This document shows positions 15,997-23,465 of a stretch of 64,000 bases of DNA, piece after piece; position 1 is the first letter of the stretch, and each line of letters starts with the position of its first letter. The position numbers were made by a program, and so were the translations under genes. The notes beneath the pieces are model-generated. The model saw only the letters and a program-made list of their open reading frames with translations, had not been told where the DNA came from and made no database searches. Location: assembly GCF_900119845.1 (NCBI RefSeq), contig NZ_FPKU01000002.1:1025381-1089380 (forward strand), given 5' to 3'. The stretch is from Devosia enhydra. GTDB taxonomy: Bacteria; Pseudomonadota; Alphaproteobacteria; Rhizobiales; Devosiaceae.

Positions 15997-16782
15997 CTAG
16001 CGCACCCGGTTGCGGGCGAGCCACACCACGTCGACCGCGAACGACCACACCAGCAGGGCGCTCGTTGCCGCCGCCAGCCACCAGGCGAAAGGCGGCGTGA
16101 TGAAGGGCGCGAGAAGCGCGATCAGCGTTGCGATCTGGATGACGCAGATAGCCTTGCGGCTGAAGCGCTCGGGCAGGTCGGCATTGAGCCAGGGCAGCGC
16201 CATGCCGGCAAGCACGAAGAGATAGCGCATCACGCCCAGCACCAGCACCCAGAGCCCGGCCTTGCCCGATTGCAGCACGAGCAGCGTGAGGATGAGCGCG
16301 AGAATGGAATCCATCTCGACGTCGAAGCGCGCGCCAAAGCGCGACACGAGCCCGCTGCGCCGGGCGAGAAACCCATCCACCCCATCGAGCGAGAGGGCAA
16401 AGATCGCCAGCCCCAGCAGCGACCAGCCCACCACCGCATCGGTCGCAAGCAGCCCGGGCACGGCGAGCGGCGCGGTGAAGGCCGCGATCAGCCCCGAGCG
16501 GAACTGGGTGACGAGATTGCACAGCCCCAGCCGCTCATGCGGATAGAGGCGGCGCAACAGATGGGCGGCAAAGGCCTGGAGCGCGATGAATGTGGCGACG
16601 CCCAGCGCCATGCCGGCCGGGCGCCCGTCGGCGAGCCAGGCCGAAACCGGGAGCACCACGACGAGGTTGAGCGCCGCGCCCAGCACGAAGCGGGGCAACA
16701 CGCGGTCGCCCGGATAGGAGACCGGAGACGGCGGCAAGCGGCCGGCGGTTGAAAGCAGTGAAGGTTCGCCCATGACATCCAC
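15997..16782 (-). CDS. CDP-alcohol phosphatidyltransferase family protein
   Basis: Integral membrane enzyme (261 aa) that joins a CDP-activated lipid or alcohol with a second alcohol. The full active-site signature DG-x2-DG-x2-AR-x8-G-x3-D-x3-D is present as DGVDGFLARR then SRFGARFDVEMD (about residues 132-155). Two extra hydrophobic segments precede the catalytic domain, as opposed to the short PgsA form. It lies 4 bp upstream of the phosphatase-fold transferase gene and is first in a three-gene leftward operon. The alcohol (glycerol-phosphate, inositol-phosphate, choline or other) cannot be predicted from the motif alone. Confidence 0.87.
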   Translation of the reverse strand: MDVMGEPSLLSTAGRLPPSPVSYPGDRVLPRFVLGAALNLVVVLPVSAWLADGRPAGMALGVATFIALQAFAAHLLRRLYPHERLGLCNLVTQFRSGLIAAFTAPLAVPGLLATDAVVGWSLLGLAIFALSLDGVDGFLARRSGLVSRFGARFDVEMDSILALILTLLVLQSGKAGLWVLVLGVMRYLFVLAGMALPWLNADLPERFSRKAICVIQIATLIALLAPFITPPFAWWLAAATSALLVWSFAVDVVWLARNRVR

Positions 16783-16877
16783 GTGACGGAGCTTGGTTCA
16801 TACTGTCAAGCGCTTGGCCGGCGTTGTACGGTGATCTCGGCATCTGGGCCGATCACTTTCGCTGGATGGGGGCAAGG

Positions 16878-17435
16878 ATGGTTGAGGCGGGACGGGTTTT
16901 CGGGGCGGGGCGCTATTCGGGCCCGGCGCAGGCGATGCACTGGCTGACGGTGCTGTTGGTCTTTTCCACCATCCCCGTGGCCATGATCATGCTGCAGCCG
17001 GGCATTCCCCGGTCCTTGCAGGATCCGCTCTTCACCTATCACAAGAATATCGGGGTGGTGATCCTGGCGCTCATTCTCGTGCGCCTCATCTATCGCCTGC
17101 TGCGCCCCGCGCCGCCGCTGCCCGCCTCCGTGCCGCCGCTCCAGCGCCGCATCGCGCATGCGACGCACTGGCTGCTGTATGGGCTCATCATCGTCATGGC
17201 GGTCTCGGGCTATGTCCGCGTGGTCGCCGGCGGCTTTCCCCTCGAAGTCTGGGATGCCCTGGGGGTCCCGCGGCTCGTCGCGCCCGACGGGGCGCTGGCC
17301 GAGCGGGCCAAGGCTATCCATGCCGTCGTGCGCATTCCGCTCGTGCTCCTGATCGCCATCCATGTCGGGGCGGCGCTTTACCATGCGCTCATCAAGCGCG
17401 ACGGGGTGTTTTCGCGCATGTTGCCGGCGCGCTGA
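16878..17435 (+). CDS. Cytochrome b561 family protein
   Basis: Four-helix di-heme b-type cytochrome (185 aa) of the inner membrane. Candidate heme ligands are the histidines in QAMHWLT, FTYHKNIG, HATHWLLYG and IHVGAALYHALIKRDG. The last of these is the conserved C-terminal signature. The ATG at 16878 follows GGGGGCAAGG; the frame stays open upstream but without family similarity. Such proteins pass electrons between quinol and periplasmic partners. Its stop lies 3 bp from the stop of the convergent sucrase/ferredoxin-like gene. Confidence 0.9.
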   Translation: MVEAGRVFGAGRYSGPAQAMHWLTVLLVFSTIPVAMIMLQPGIPRSLQDPLFTYHKNIGVVILALILVRLIYRLLRPAPPLPASVPPLQRRIAHATHWLLYGLIIVMAVSGYVRVVAGGFPLEVWDALGVPRLVAPDGALAERAKAIHAVVRIPLVLLIAIHVGAALYHALIKRDGVFSRMLPAR

Positions 17436-17438
17436 ACC

Positions 17439-18323
17439 TCAGGAGACGCTGAGGCTCGTCACCTGCCAGCGCTCCGTCATCAGCGGCTTGTCTGCCTTGA
17501 GGGCGGAGCAGGTGCCGAATACGGGCTGCATGTCGGCCGTCACCGCGATGGTGAGCCGCGCCTTCCCGCAGGCAACGTCATAGATCGCGCTGCCGGCCGT
17601 TTCCGATACGGCCTCGAGCGACAATTGCGTCGTGTCCTCTCCGGCTTCGCCCGCCCAGCGCCGTGCGGCGATCTCGGCGACCTGCCGGCTCGGGCTCTGG
17701 TCGGCATGGCCGCGAAATGCCGGGAGATAGGGTTCGCCCCGGCCGAGCGTCGAAAGGAAATCCGTCACCGCTTCCGGGCCCAGCCGCCCGTAGCGGTGCA
17801 GATGCGGAAAGACCATCAGCGAGGCGGCAAACCGGCAGCCGCCGAGATGGCTCGCCTGCAACAGCAGGTGCCGCGCCGGGTCGCATTGGACCAGCAATTG
17901 CCGGAAAGTTTCCTGCCCGAAGCGGGCGCAGCAGGCATCGCGGCGCGAATCGGTGCAGCAGAGGATGATGGTGCGGTCTTCGCGCCGCCCGTCGATGCTG
18001 CCGCCTTGCGCGTAGTGGTCGATGGCGCGGGCCAGCCCGGCCTGGTCGTCGAACTCCGCCGCGATGCCGTCGCGCGGCGAAAACAGCGCCGGCAGCGTCG
18101 CACCCGCATCGGGATGGTCGACGAGCACGAGATGCACCCGCGCCGAGATCGCCCTCTCGATGGCCGCACCCAGCACCGGGCTCACCCCCACCGATGCGCT
18201 GCGCGGCATGCGCCAGTGCCGGCGCGGCCAGGACAAGAGCAGGATACGCTCGTAAATGGCGCCCGTGCCGGCGAGGGGCTCGCCGGCAGCAATGCTTTCG
18301 GTGCGACAGAAAGCATGGGCCAC
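17439..18323 (-). CDS. Sucrase/ferredoxin-like (thioredoxin-like [2Fe-2S]) protein
   Basis: A 294-aa protein matching the Suc_Fer-like group, which has a thioredoxin-like ferredoxin fold. The cluster ILCCTDSRRDACCARFG (about residue 125) and the motif ASHLGGCRFAASLMVFPH (about residue 160) are the family marks, giving several candidate iron-sulfur cysteines. The GTG at 18323 is used as start; it sits 14 bases after the stop of the siderophore-binding protein gene, so the two are probably one transcript. A role as an electron carrier or reductase that frees iron from the imported siderophore is inferred from this context. The sucrase name is historical and gives no enzymatic evidence here. Confidence 0.72.
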   Translation of the reverse strand: MAHAFCRTESIAAGEPLAGTGAIYERILLLSWPRRHWRMPRSASVGVSPVLGAAIERAISARVHLVLVDHPDAGATLPALFSPRDGIAAEFDDQAGLARAIDHYAQGGSIDGRREDRTIILCCTDSRRDACCARFGQETFRQLLVQCDPARHLLLQASHLGGCRFAASLMVFPHLHRYGRLGPEAVTDFLSTLGRGEPYLPAFRGHADQSPSRQVAEIAARRWAGEAGEDTTQLSLEAVSETAGSAIYDVACGKARLTIAVTADMQPVFGTCSALKADKPLMTERWQVTSLSVS

Positions 18324-18337
18324 GGTGAGGGTCCGGC

Positions 18338-19240
18338 CTACTCGACGCCGTAGATGCGGGCGATGTCGTCGAGCAGCAGATTGGCGGCCAGAACCCCGCC
18401 GGCGGTGTTCCAGATAACGTCGTCCACCGCGTTGACCTTGCCGGCCTTGACGGCCGAAAGCCCCAGCCAGATCGGGTCGTTGAGATAGTCCTCAGCCGCC
18501 GCGAGCCCCGCGCCGTCGCCGGTGTCGTAGGTGAAGTGGATGATGCGGTCGCCATCCATGTCGGGAATGCTCTCCTTGCCGACGCGCAGGGCGAATTCCT
18601 CGACATTCTGGTTGGCCGGCCGGTCGAAGCCGAGCTGCTTGAGCATCACGCCCGAAAAGGAATCGAGCTGGTAGATGCGGGTCTGTCCGGCAAGGAAGCG
18701 GATCACCGAGACCTTTTCCTTGAGAGTGTCGCCGAGCTTGGCCGAGAGGTCAGCCACGCGCGCATCGAAATCGGCCATCACCGTTTCGGCCTCGGCCGTC
18801 TTGCCCACCGCCTCGGCATAAAGCGCGAGGTTGATCTTCCAGTCGCCGCGCAATTCCTGCGACAGCACGGTGGGGGCGATGTCCGAAAGCTGCGGATAGA
18901 TCTGCTCGTGGCGCTGCTTGTTGCCGATGATCAGGTCGGGCTCGAGGGCGGCCACGAGTTCGAGATTGATGCCGCTTTCGGTGCCGAGGTCCTCGACGCC
19001 CGTCATCGCCTCGGTGATGTGGGCATACCAGGGATTGCCGAGCCAGCTGCGGGCGGCCCCGACCGGGGTCAAGCCCAGCGCGAGCAGCGCTTCGGTGCCT
19101 TCATTGGTCAGAACCACGACGCGCTGCGGCGCATCGGGCACCGTGGTCGTGCCCATCGCATGGGTCACGTCGCGCGCAAGCGCGGGGCTGGCGGCCATCA
19201 CCACGACGGCCAGCGCAGACAGCAAATGCTTCAAGGACAT
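18338..19240 (-). CDS. Ferric-siderophore ABC transporter substrate-binding protein (FecB/FhuD-like)
   Basis: Periplasmic binding protein (300 aa) of the class III iron-complex family. The signal peptide (MSLKHLLSALAVVVMAASPALA) is followed by TTTVPDAPQRVVVLTNEGTEALLALGLTPVG and the helix-bridge region LELVAALEPDLIIGNKQRHEQIYPQL, both typical. The permease and ATPase genes run divergently 101 bp away, so one transporter is split over two divergent transcripts with a shared control region. The ligand may be citrate-, hydroxamate- or catecholate-iron; the residues do not decide. Confidence 0.88.
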   Translation of the reverse strand: MSLKHLLSALAVVVMAASPALARDVTHAMGTTTVPDAPQRVVVLTNEGTEALLALGLTPVGAARSWLGNPWYAHITEAMTGVEDLGTESGINLELVAALEPDLIIGNKQRHEQIYPQLSDIAPTVLSQELRGDWKINLALYAEAVGKTAEAETVMADFDARVADLSAKLGDTLKEKVSVIRFLAGQTRIYQLDSFSGVMLKQLGFDRPANQNVEEFALRVGKESIPDMDGDRIIHFTYDTGDGAGLAAAEDYLNDPIWLGLSAVKAGKVNAVDDVIWNTAGGVLAANLLLDDIARIYGVE

Positions 19241-19318
19241 GAGGTCCTGCCTCCTTCCCGACCGGCAAAGGCGGGTTGCCAGCCGCGCTCGGGCGTGGCA
19301 GATATCGCGGCAATAATC

Positions 19319-19333
19319 TGATAGGTCAACTCA
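19319..19333. promoter_or_regulatory. Possible RirA iron-responsive operator (TGA-N9-TCA)
   Basis: TGATAGGTCAACTCA fits the TGA-N9-TCA pattern described for the IRO box of RirA in rhizobia. It lies between the divergent siderophore-uptake transcripts, just upstream of the first permease start. Only six bases are specified, so chance is a real alternative. Confidence 0.4.
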
Positions 19334-19341
19334 TAAAATCT

Positions 19342-20352
19342 GTGTCAGGATTTCCCTCCAGATCGTCGCGCCTGCTGCTCCCGGCTCTCGCCGTGCTCTC
19401 CCTGGGCATGGTGCTGTCGCTCCATCTCGGGGTGCGGCAGAACAGCCCGGCCGAGGTCTGGGCGGCCCTGTTCGGGGGTGGGGATGACACGGCGTCCCTC
19501 GTGATCGCGACGCTGCGCGTGCCGCGCACCCTGATCGCGCCAGTGGTCGGGGCAGGGCTCGGGCTCGCCGGCCTCCTGCTGCAATCGGTGTCGCGCAATC
19601 CGCTCGCCTCGCCCGATCTTCTCGGCATCAATGCCGGCGCGGCGCTGGCGGTGGTCATCGCGGTCGCGGTCTTCGATGTGGCCGGGCTCCTGCCGCTCGC
19701 CGCCATCGCCGCGCTGGGCGCGCTCGGCACCACCGCGCTGGTCTTTGCCCTCGCGCTTGCCGCGGGCGGGGCGATGTCGAGCGTCAACACGCTGCTGGCC
19801 GGGGTGACGCTGGCGGGTTTCTTTGCCGCCGGCACGCAGATCGTGCTCGTGGTCGACGAGACGGCGATGGAAACGCTGATCTTCTGGCTCTCGGGCGGGT
19901 TCGTCGATCGCAGCCTGTCGCTGCTCTGGCTGGCCGCGCCGGTCACGGCCCTCGCCTTTCTCATCGCGCTCATCAATGCCCGCGCGCTCGATGTGCTGGC
20001 CGCCGACGACCAGAGCGCCGCCGCGCTCGGTGTGCCCGTCGGCGCGCTGCGCGCATTGATGCTGGGCCTTGCCGCGCTTCTCGCCGCAGCAGCGGTGACC
20101 ACGGCGGGGCCTGTGAGCTTCGTGGGGCTCGTCGCGCCCCATATCGCGCGACGCCTCGCGGGGGCGGGCCACGCCGTGCTCGTGCCGCTCTCCGCGATCA
20201 TCGGGGCGGCGCTGGCGATTTATGCCGATATCGCAGCCCGCTTCGTCATTCACCCCTCCGAGGCGCCCGTGGGTGCCGTGCTGGCCTTTGTAGGGGTGCC
20301 GGTTCTCGTCATCCTCCTTCAGGCCGGCACGTTGCGGCAGGTGCGGGCATGA
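19342..20352 (+). CDS. FecCD-family iron-siderophore ABC permease (first)
   Basis: Polytopic permease (336 aa from the GTG chosen) of the BtuC/FecCD group. Landmarks are LRVPRTLIAPVVGAGLGLAGLLLQ, SRNPLASPDLLGINAGAALAV, and the ATPase-contact region ADDQSAAALGVPVGALR, then GPVSFVGLVAPHIARRL. The start is uncertain: the GTG at 19342 lacks a clear ribosome-binding site, and the frame is open to 19276. The stop overlaps the next permease start by four bases. Together with that permease it forms the heterodimeric membrane channel. Confidence 0.9.
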   Translation: MSGFPSRSSRLLLPALAVLSLGMVLSLHLGVRQNSPAEVWAALFGGGDDTASLVIATLRVPRTLIAPVVGAGLGLAGLLLQSVSRNPLASPDLLGINAGAALAVVIAVAVFDVAGLLPLAAIAALGALGTTALVFALALAAGGAMSSVNTLLAGVTLAGFFAAGTQIVLVVDETAMETLIFWLSGGFVDRSLSLLWLAAPVTALAFLIALINARALDVLAADDQSAAALGVPVGALRALMLGLAALLAAAAVTTAGPVSFVGLVAPHIARRLAGAGHAVLVPLSAIIGAALAIYADIAARFVIHPSEAPVGAVLAFVGVPVLVILLQAGTLRQVRA

Positions 20353-21407
20353 GCGCGCCGACACTCCCCATCGCCAGTGGCATCGGGCTTTCGCGCACGC
20401 CCCTGCGCCTGCCGCTCGTCTGGATCGTCGCGCTCGGGCTTCTGGCCACCGTCCTCGTGCTTGGGGTCGGGCTCGGCAGTTCGGGGCTCACCCCCGATCG
20501 CGCCCTCGCCGTGCTTTTGGGCGGGGGCGAGCGCACCGAGCAGATCATCGTGCTCAAGCTCCGCCTGCCGCGCGTGCTTCTTGCCATGGAAGCCGGCGCC
20601 GCCCTCGCGCTCGCCGGCGCGTTGCTCCAGACCGCGACGCGCAATCCGCTCGCCTCGCCCTCCATTCTCGGCATCGTCAATGGCGCTGCGCTCGGCGTCG
20701 TCGCCTTCCTGTGGATCTTTTCCGATGAGGCCAATGCCCTCACCGTCTCGATCCACTGGCAGCCGCTCGCCGCCACTCTCGGGGCCCTCGCCTTTGCCGG
20801 CCTCGTCACGCTGCTCGCCTGGCGCGACGGGCTCGGGCCCACCCGCATGGTGGTCTATGGCATCGCCCTCGGCGCGCTGGCGAGCGCGCTTGTCACCGTC
20901 CTGATGATCGTCGGGCCGATCTACCGCGCCAATCAGGCGCTGACCTGGCTTGCCGGCTCGGTGCAGGCGGCGCACTGGAACGATGTCACCATTGTCGGGG
21001 TGCTGCTTGCCATGCTGGTGCCCATCATCGCGCTGATGCCGCGCGCCATGGACCAGCTGGTCCTCGATGACCAGTCGGCCGCTGCCAGTGGATTGGCCGT
21101 CACCCCCACCTTCCTCGCGCTGATGGGGCTTTCCGTACTGCTCACCGCAACGGCTGTGTCCTTCGTCGGCGGCGTCGCGTTTGTGGGGCTCCTCGCACCC
21201 CATGCGGCGCGGCTCATCGTGGGCCGTCGCGCCCTGCCGATGCTGGTGCTCAGCGCCATCATCGGGGCGATGATCGTCGCCGGCGCCGACCTCTTCGGGC
21301 GGCTCGCCTTTTCCCCGCTTGAAGTGCCGTCGGGCGCCATTACCGCCATTCTGGGCGCGCCCTATTTCATCTGGCTCCTGATCGCACGGGGCCGCACCCA
21401 TGCCTGA
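20349..21407 (+). CDS. FecCD-family iron-siderophore ABC permease (second)
   Basis: Second BtuC-like membrane subunit (352 aa). It shows LKLRLPRVLLAMEAGAALALAGALLQ, TRNPLASPSILGIVNGAALGV, LDDQSAAASGLAVTPTFLAL and FVGLLAPHAARLIVG. The start overlaps the preceding permease stop by four bases and its own stop overlaps the ATPase start by eight, so the three genes are tightly coupled. Confidence 0.92.
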   Translation: MSAPTLPIASGIGLSRTPLRLPLVWIVALGLLATVLVLGVGLGSSGLTPDRALAVLLGGGERTEQIIVLKLRLPRVLLAMEAGAALALAGALLQTATRNPLASPSILGIVNGAALGVVAFLWIFSDEANALTVSIHWQPLAATLGALAFAGLVTLLAWRDGLGPTRMVVYGIALGALASALVTVLMIVGPIYRANQALTWLAGSVQAAHWNDVTIVGVLLAMLVPIIALMPRAMDQLVLDDQSAAASGLAVTPTFLALMGLSVLLTATAVSFVGGVAFVGLLAPHAARLIVGRRALPMLVLSAIIGAMIVAGADLFGRLAFSPLEVPSGAITAILGAPYFIWLLIARGRTHA

Positions 21408-22200
21408 GACGCAAGCGGCTGCCGCCATCTCCTATCGCCGCGCCGGGCTCGCTTATGGTCCGGTGACGGTCTTTGCCGATCTCGAGCTCGATCTCGCCGC
21501 CGGCCGCGTCACGGTCTTTTGCGGCCCTAATGGCTGCGGCAAATCCACCGCGCTCAAGGCGCTGCGCCGGCTCGTGCGCACCCGCACCGGCGATATCTTC
21601 CTCAATGGCAGCTCCGTCTCGGTACAGGGCAACAAGGCGCTGGCCCGCCAGATGGCGATGCTCACCCAGTCGCCTTCGGCGCCCGAGGATCTCCTCGTCG
21701 AGCAACTGGTCGTCCTCGGACGCTACGCCCATCGCAGCCGCTTCGGAGGCCTCTCCCCGGCCGACCGGCAGGCGGTGGATGCCGCCATCGATGCCTGCGA
21801 ACTCCGCGACCTGCTCGATCGCCGGCTCGGCGCGCTTTCGGGCGGGCAGATGCAGCGCGCCTGGCTCGCCACCGTGCTGGCCCAGGATGCGCCGATCCTC
21901 CTGCTCGACGAGCCCACCAACCATCTCGACATCCGCCACCAGATCGAAACGCTCGAACTCGTGCGCCGCCTCAACCGCGACAAGGGCCGCACCGTTGTGC
22001 TGGTGCTGCACGATCTCAATCTTGCATCGCGCTATGCCGACGAGATGGTGATGTTCTCTGGCGGCCGCGTCCATGCCAAGGGCCCGCCGTCCGAGGTGAT
22101 GACCGAAACCAATATCGGGGCGGTGTTCGGCATCGGCTGCAAGGTTCTGACCGATCCCGAGCTCGGCCGGCCCTTCTGCATCCCCTATCCGAAAGTCTGA
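21400..22200 (+). CDS. Iron-siderophore ABC transporter ATP-binding protein (FecE/FhuC-like)
   Basis: ATPase (266 aa) energising the siderophore importer. Walker A is GPNGCGKST near residue 48, the Q-loop is in AMLTQSPSAPEDLLVEQLV, the signature is LSGGQMQRAW, Walker B is ILLLDEPTNHLD, and the switch region is LVLHDLNLASRYAD. This set is diagnostic for the FecE/FhuC branch. It is the last gene of the rightward arm; 208 bp follow before the stress cassette, containing a GC-rich imperfect hairpin near 22249-22267 but no clear T-run. Confidence 0.93.
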   Translation: MPETQAAAAISYRRAGLAYGPVTVFADLELDLAAGRVTVFCGPNGCGKSTALKALRRLVRTRTGDIFLNGSSVSVQGNKALARQMAMLTQSPSAPEDLLVEQLVVLGRYAHRSRFGGLSPADRQAVDAAIDACELRDLLDRRLGALSGGQMQRAWLATVLAQDAPILLLDEPTNHLDIRHQIETLELVRRLNRDKGRTVVLVLHDLNLASRYADEMVMFSGGRVHAKGPPSEVMTETNIGAVFGIGCKVLTDPELGRPFCIPYPKV

Positions 22201-22323
22201 TCGGAACGAACCACGGCGCGGCTGGTTGATTGACGCGGCTCGACGGGGCCGGGCGATTTGTGCCCGGGCCCGGCTTTGGTGTGTCCGCCCCAACTAAACC
22301 TCTGAAATTCAAGGCGAAATTGC

Positions 22324-22348
22324 GGAACTTGTGGGGTTGCGCGGCATT
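22324..22348 (+). promoter_or_regulatory. Possible EcfG general-stress sigma promoter
   Basis: GGAAC (22324-22328), 16 bases, then CATT (22345-22348). The alphaproteobacterial EcfG consensus is GGAAC-N16/17-CGTT, so there is one mismatch in the -10. It is placed 61 bases before the start of the stress-type envelope cassette. Confidence 0.42.
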
Positions 22349-22408
22349 TTGAGCCTGAGAGCGCGACGACCTCGAGGGGATCGTCGCGCAAGATCAGAGG
22401 AGATGACC

Positions 22409-23050
22409 ATGCAGCCGAACGATCCCCTGAACGGGATTGCCGGTCGGCCCGAGGCCGCAATGGCGGACACGGCCGGCGAAGCCAAGCGCGATTTCAAGGC
22501 GGCCACCGAGACGGCGCGTCACGATCTCGACGCGATCAAGGACAAGGCCGCCGAAGACGTGCGCGCCATCCGCCACGAAGCCGAGGCCCGCATCGGCGAT
22601 GCGACCGAAAAGGCCAAGGGCTTCGCCGAGGACCAGAAGGGTCTCGCCGCCGGCCAGATCGAGGGCGTCGCCCAGGCCCTGTCGCGGGTCGCCGATGAAC
22701 TCGAAGGCGACGACAAGGGCGCCATCGCCCGCTATGCCCGCGATATCGCCGGCGGCGCCGAGCGCCTGTCGAGCAATCTGCGCGACAAGGATGTCGACCA
22801 GCTGATGACGATGGCGCAGGATTTCGGCCGCCGCCAGCCCGTCGCCTTCCTTGGCGCCGCAGCGCTGATCGGCTTTGCCGCCAGCCGCTTCGCCCTGGCC
22901 TCTGCCCATCGCGCCGCGCCCGAACCCAAGCCGGCCGCAACGGCCGCCTCGGCTCGCCAGAGTTGGCGCGATGAGGATGCCCTTACCCCCAGCGAAGACC
23001 GGTTCCAGTCCGGCACACAGGGAGGCAGCGACAATGTCTATGGCCGGTGA
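22409..23050 (+). CDS. Amphipathic-helix envelope protein of unknown function, one membrane segment
   Basis: A 213-aa protein. Residues about 15-95 are charged and Ala-rich, predicted as long amphipathic helix (repeated Glu-Ala-Lys patterns such as AAEDVRAIRHEAEARI). One hydrophobic segment lies near residues 148-168 (PVAFLGAAALIGFAASRFALA), then a polar tail. The layout resembles small stress-induced membrane-associated proteins of rhizobia; I do not recognise a named enzyme domain. The ATG at 22409 is preferred over the ATG six bases earlier because AGAGGAG then lies at ideal spacing. Its end overlaps the next gene by 17 bases. Confidence 0.7.
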   Translation: MQPNDPLNGIAGRPEAAMADTAGEAKRDFKAATETARHDLDAIKDKAAEDVRAIRHEAEARIGDATEKAKGFAEDQKGLAAGQIEGVAQALSRVADELEGDDKGAIARYARDIAGGAERLSSNLRDKDVDQLMTMAQDFGRRQPVAFLGAAALIGFAASRFALASAHRAAPEPKPAATAASARQSWRDEDALTPSEDRFQSGTQGGSDNVYGR

Positions 23051-23465
23051 TCCGCGTACCGATAGCGGGCGCAGCCTGCCCGAATTGCTGGGCAGCCTCG
23101 TTTCCGACCTGCCGAGCCTCTTCCGCAAGGAGATCCAGCTCGCAAAGGCCGAAGCCGGCGAAAAGCTCCAGAAGAGCATCGTGGGCATCGAGATGGCGCT
23201 TGGCGGCGCCGTTCTCGGCATCGCCGCCCTCGTGGTTCTGCTCGGCGCCGTCGTCAGCATGCTGACGGGCATTCTCGTCTCCCAGGGCATCGCCGAACAC
23301 ACCGCCGGCGCCATCTCGGCGCTGATCGTGGGCGTGATCGTCGCGGTCATCGCCTGGGGCATGGCCCAGAAAGGTCTCTCGCACCTCAAGGCCGATAATT
23401 TCAAGCTTGAACGCACCGCCGCCTCGCTGGGGCGCGATGCCGACGTCGTCAAGGAGAGGCTCTGA
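23034..23465 (+). CDS. DUF1469 (phage-holin-superfamily-like) membrane protein
   Basis: A 143-aa protein with the pattern of the Phage_holin_3_6/DUF1469 family: a polar N-terminus with LVSDLPSLFRKEIQLAKAEAGEKL (residues 22-45) followed by two hydrophobic hairpin segments (about 52-80 and 90-112). Despite the family name this group is chromosomal and common next to DUF3618 genes; nothing else here is phage-like. The ATG at 23034 follows GGGAGG. The stop codon's last base is the first base of the next start (TGATG). Confidence 0.8.
   Translation: MSMAGDPRTDSGRSLPELLGSLVSDLPSLFRKEIQLAKAEAGEKLQKSIVGIEMALGGAVLGIAALVVLLGAVVSMLTGILVSQGIAEHTAGAISALIVGVIVAVIAWGMAQKGLSHLKADNFKLERTAASLGRDADVVKERL

Noticed and set aside
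23034-23465. Prophage holin
   Set aside because: DUF1469 is in the holin-like superfamily, but the surroundings have no lysis, structural or integrase genes and the protein fits the chromosomal stress-associated group.
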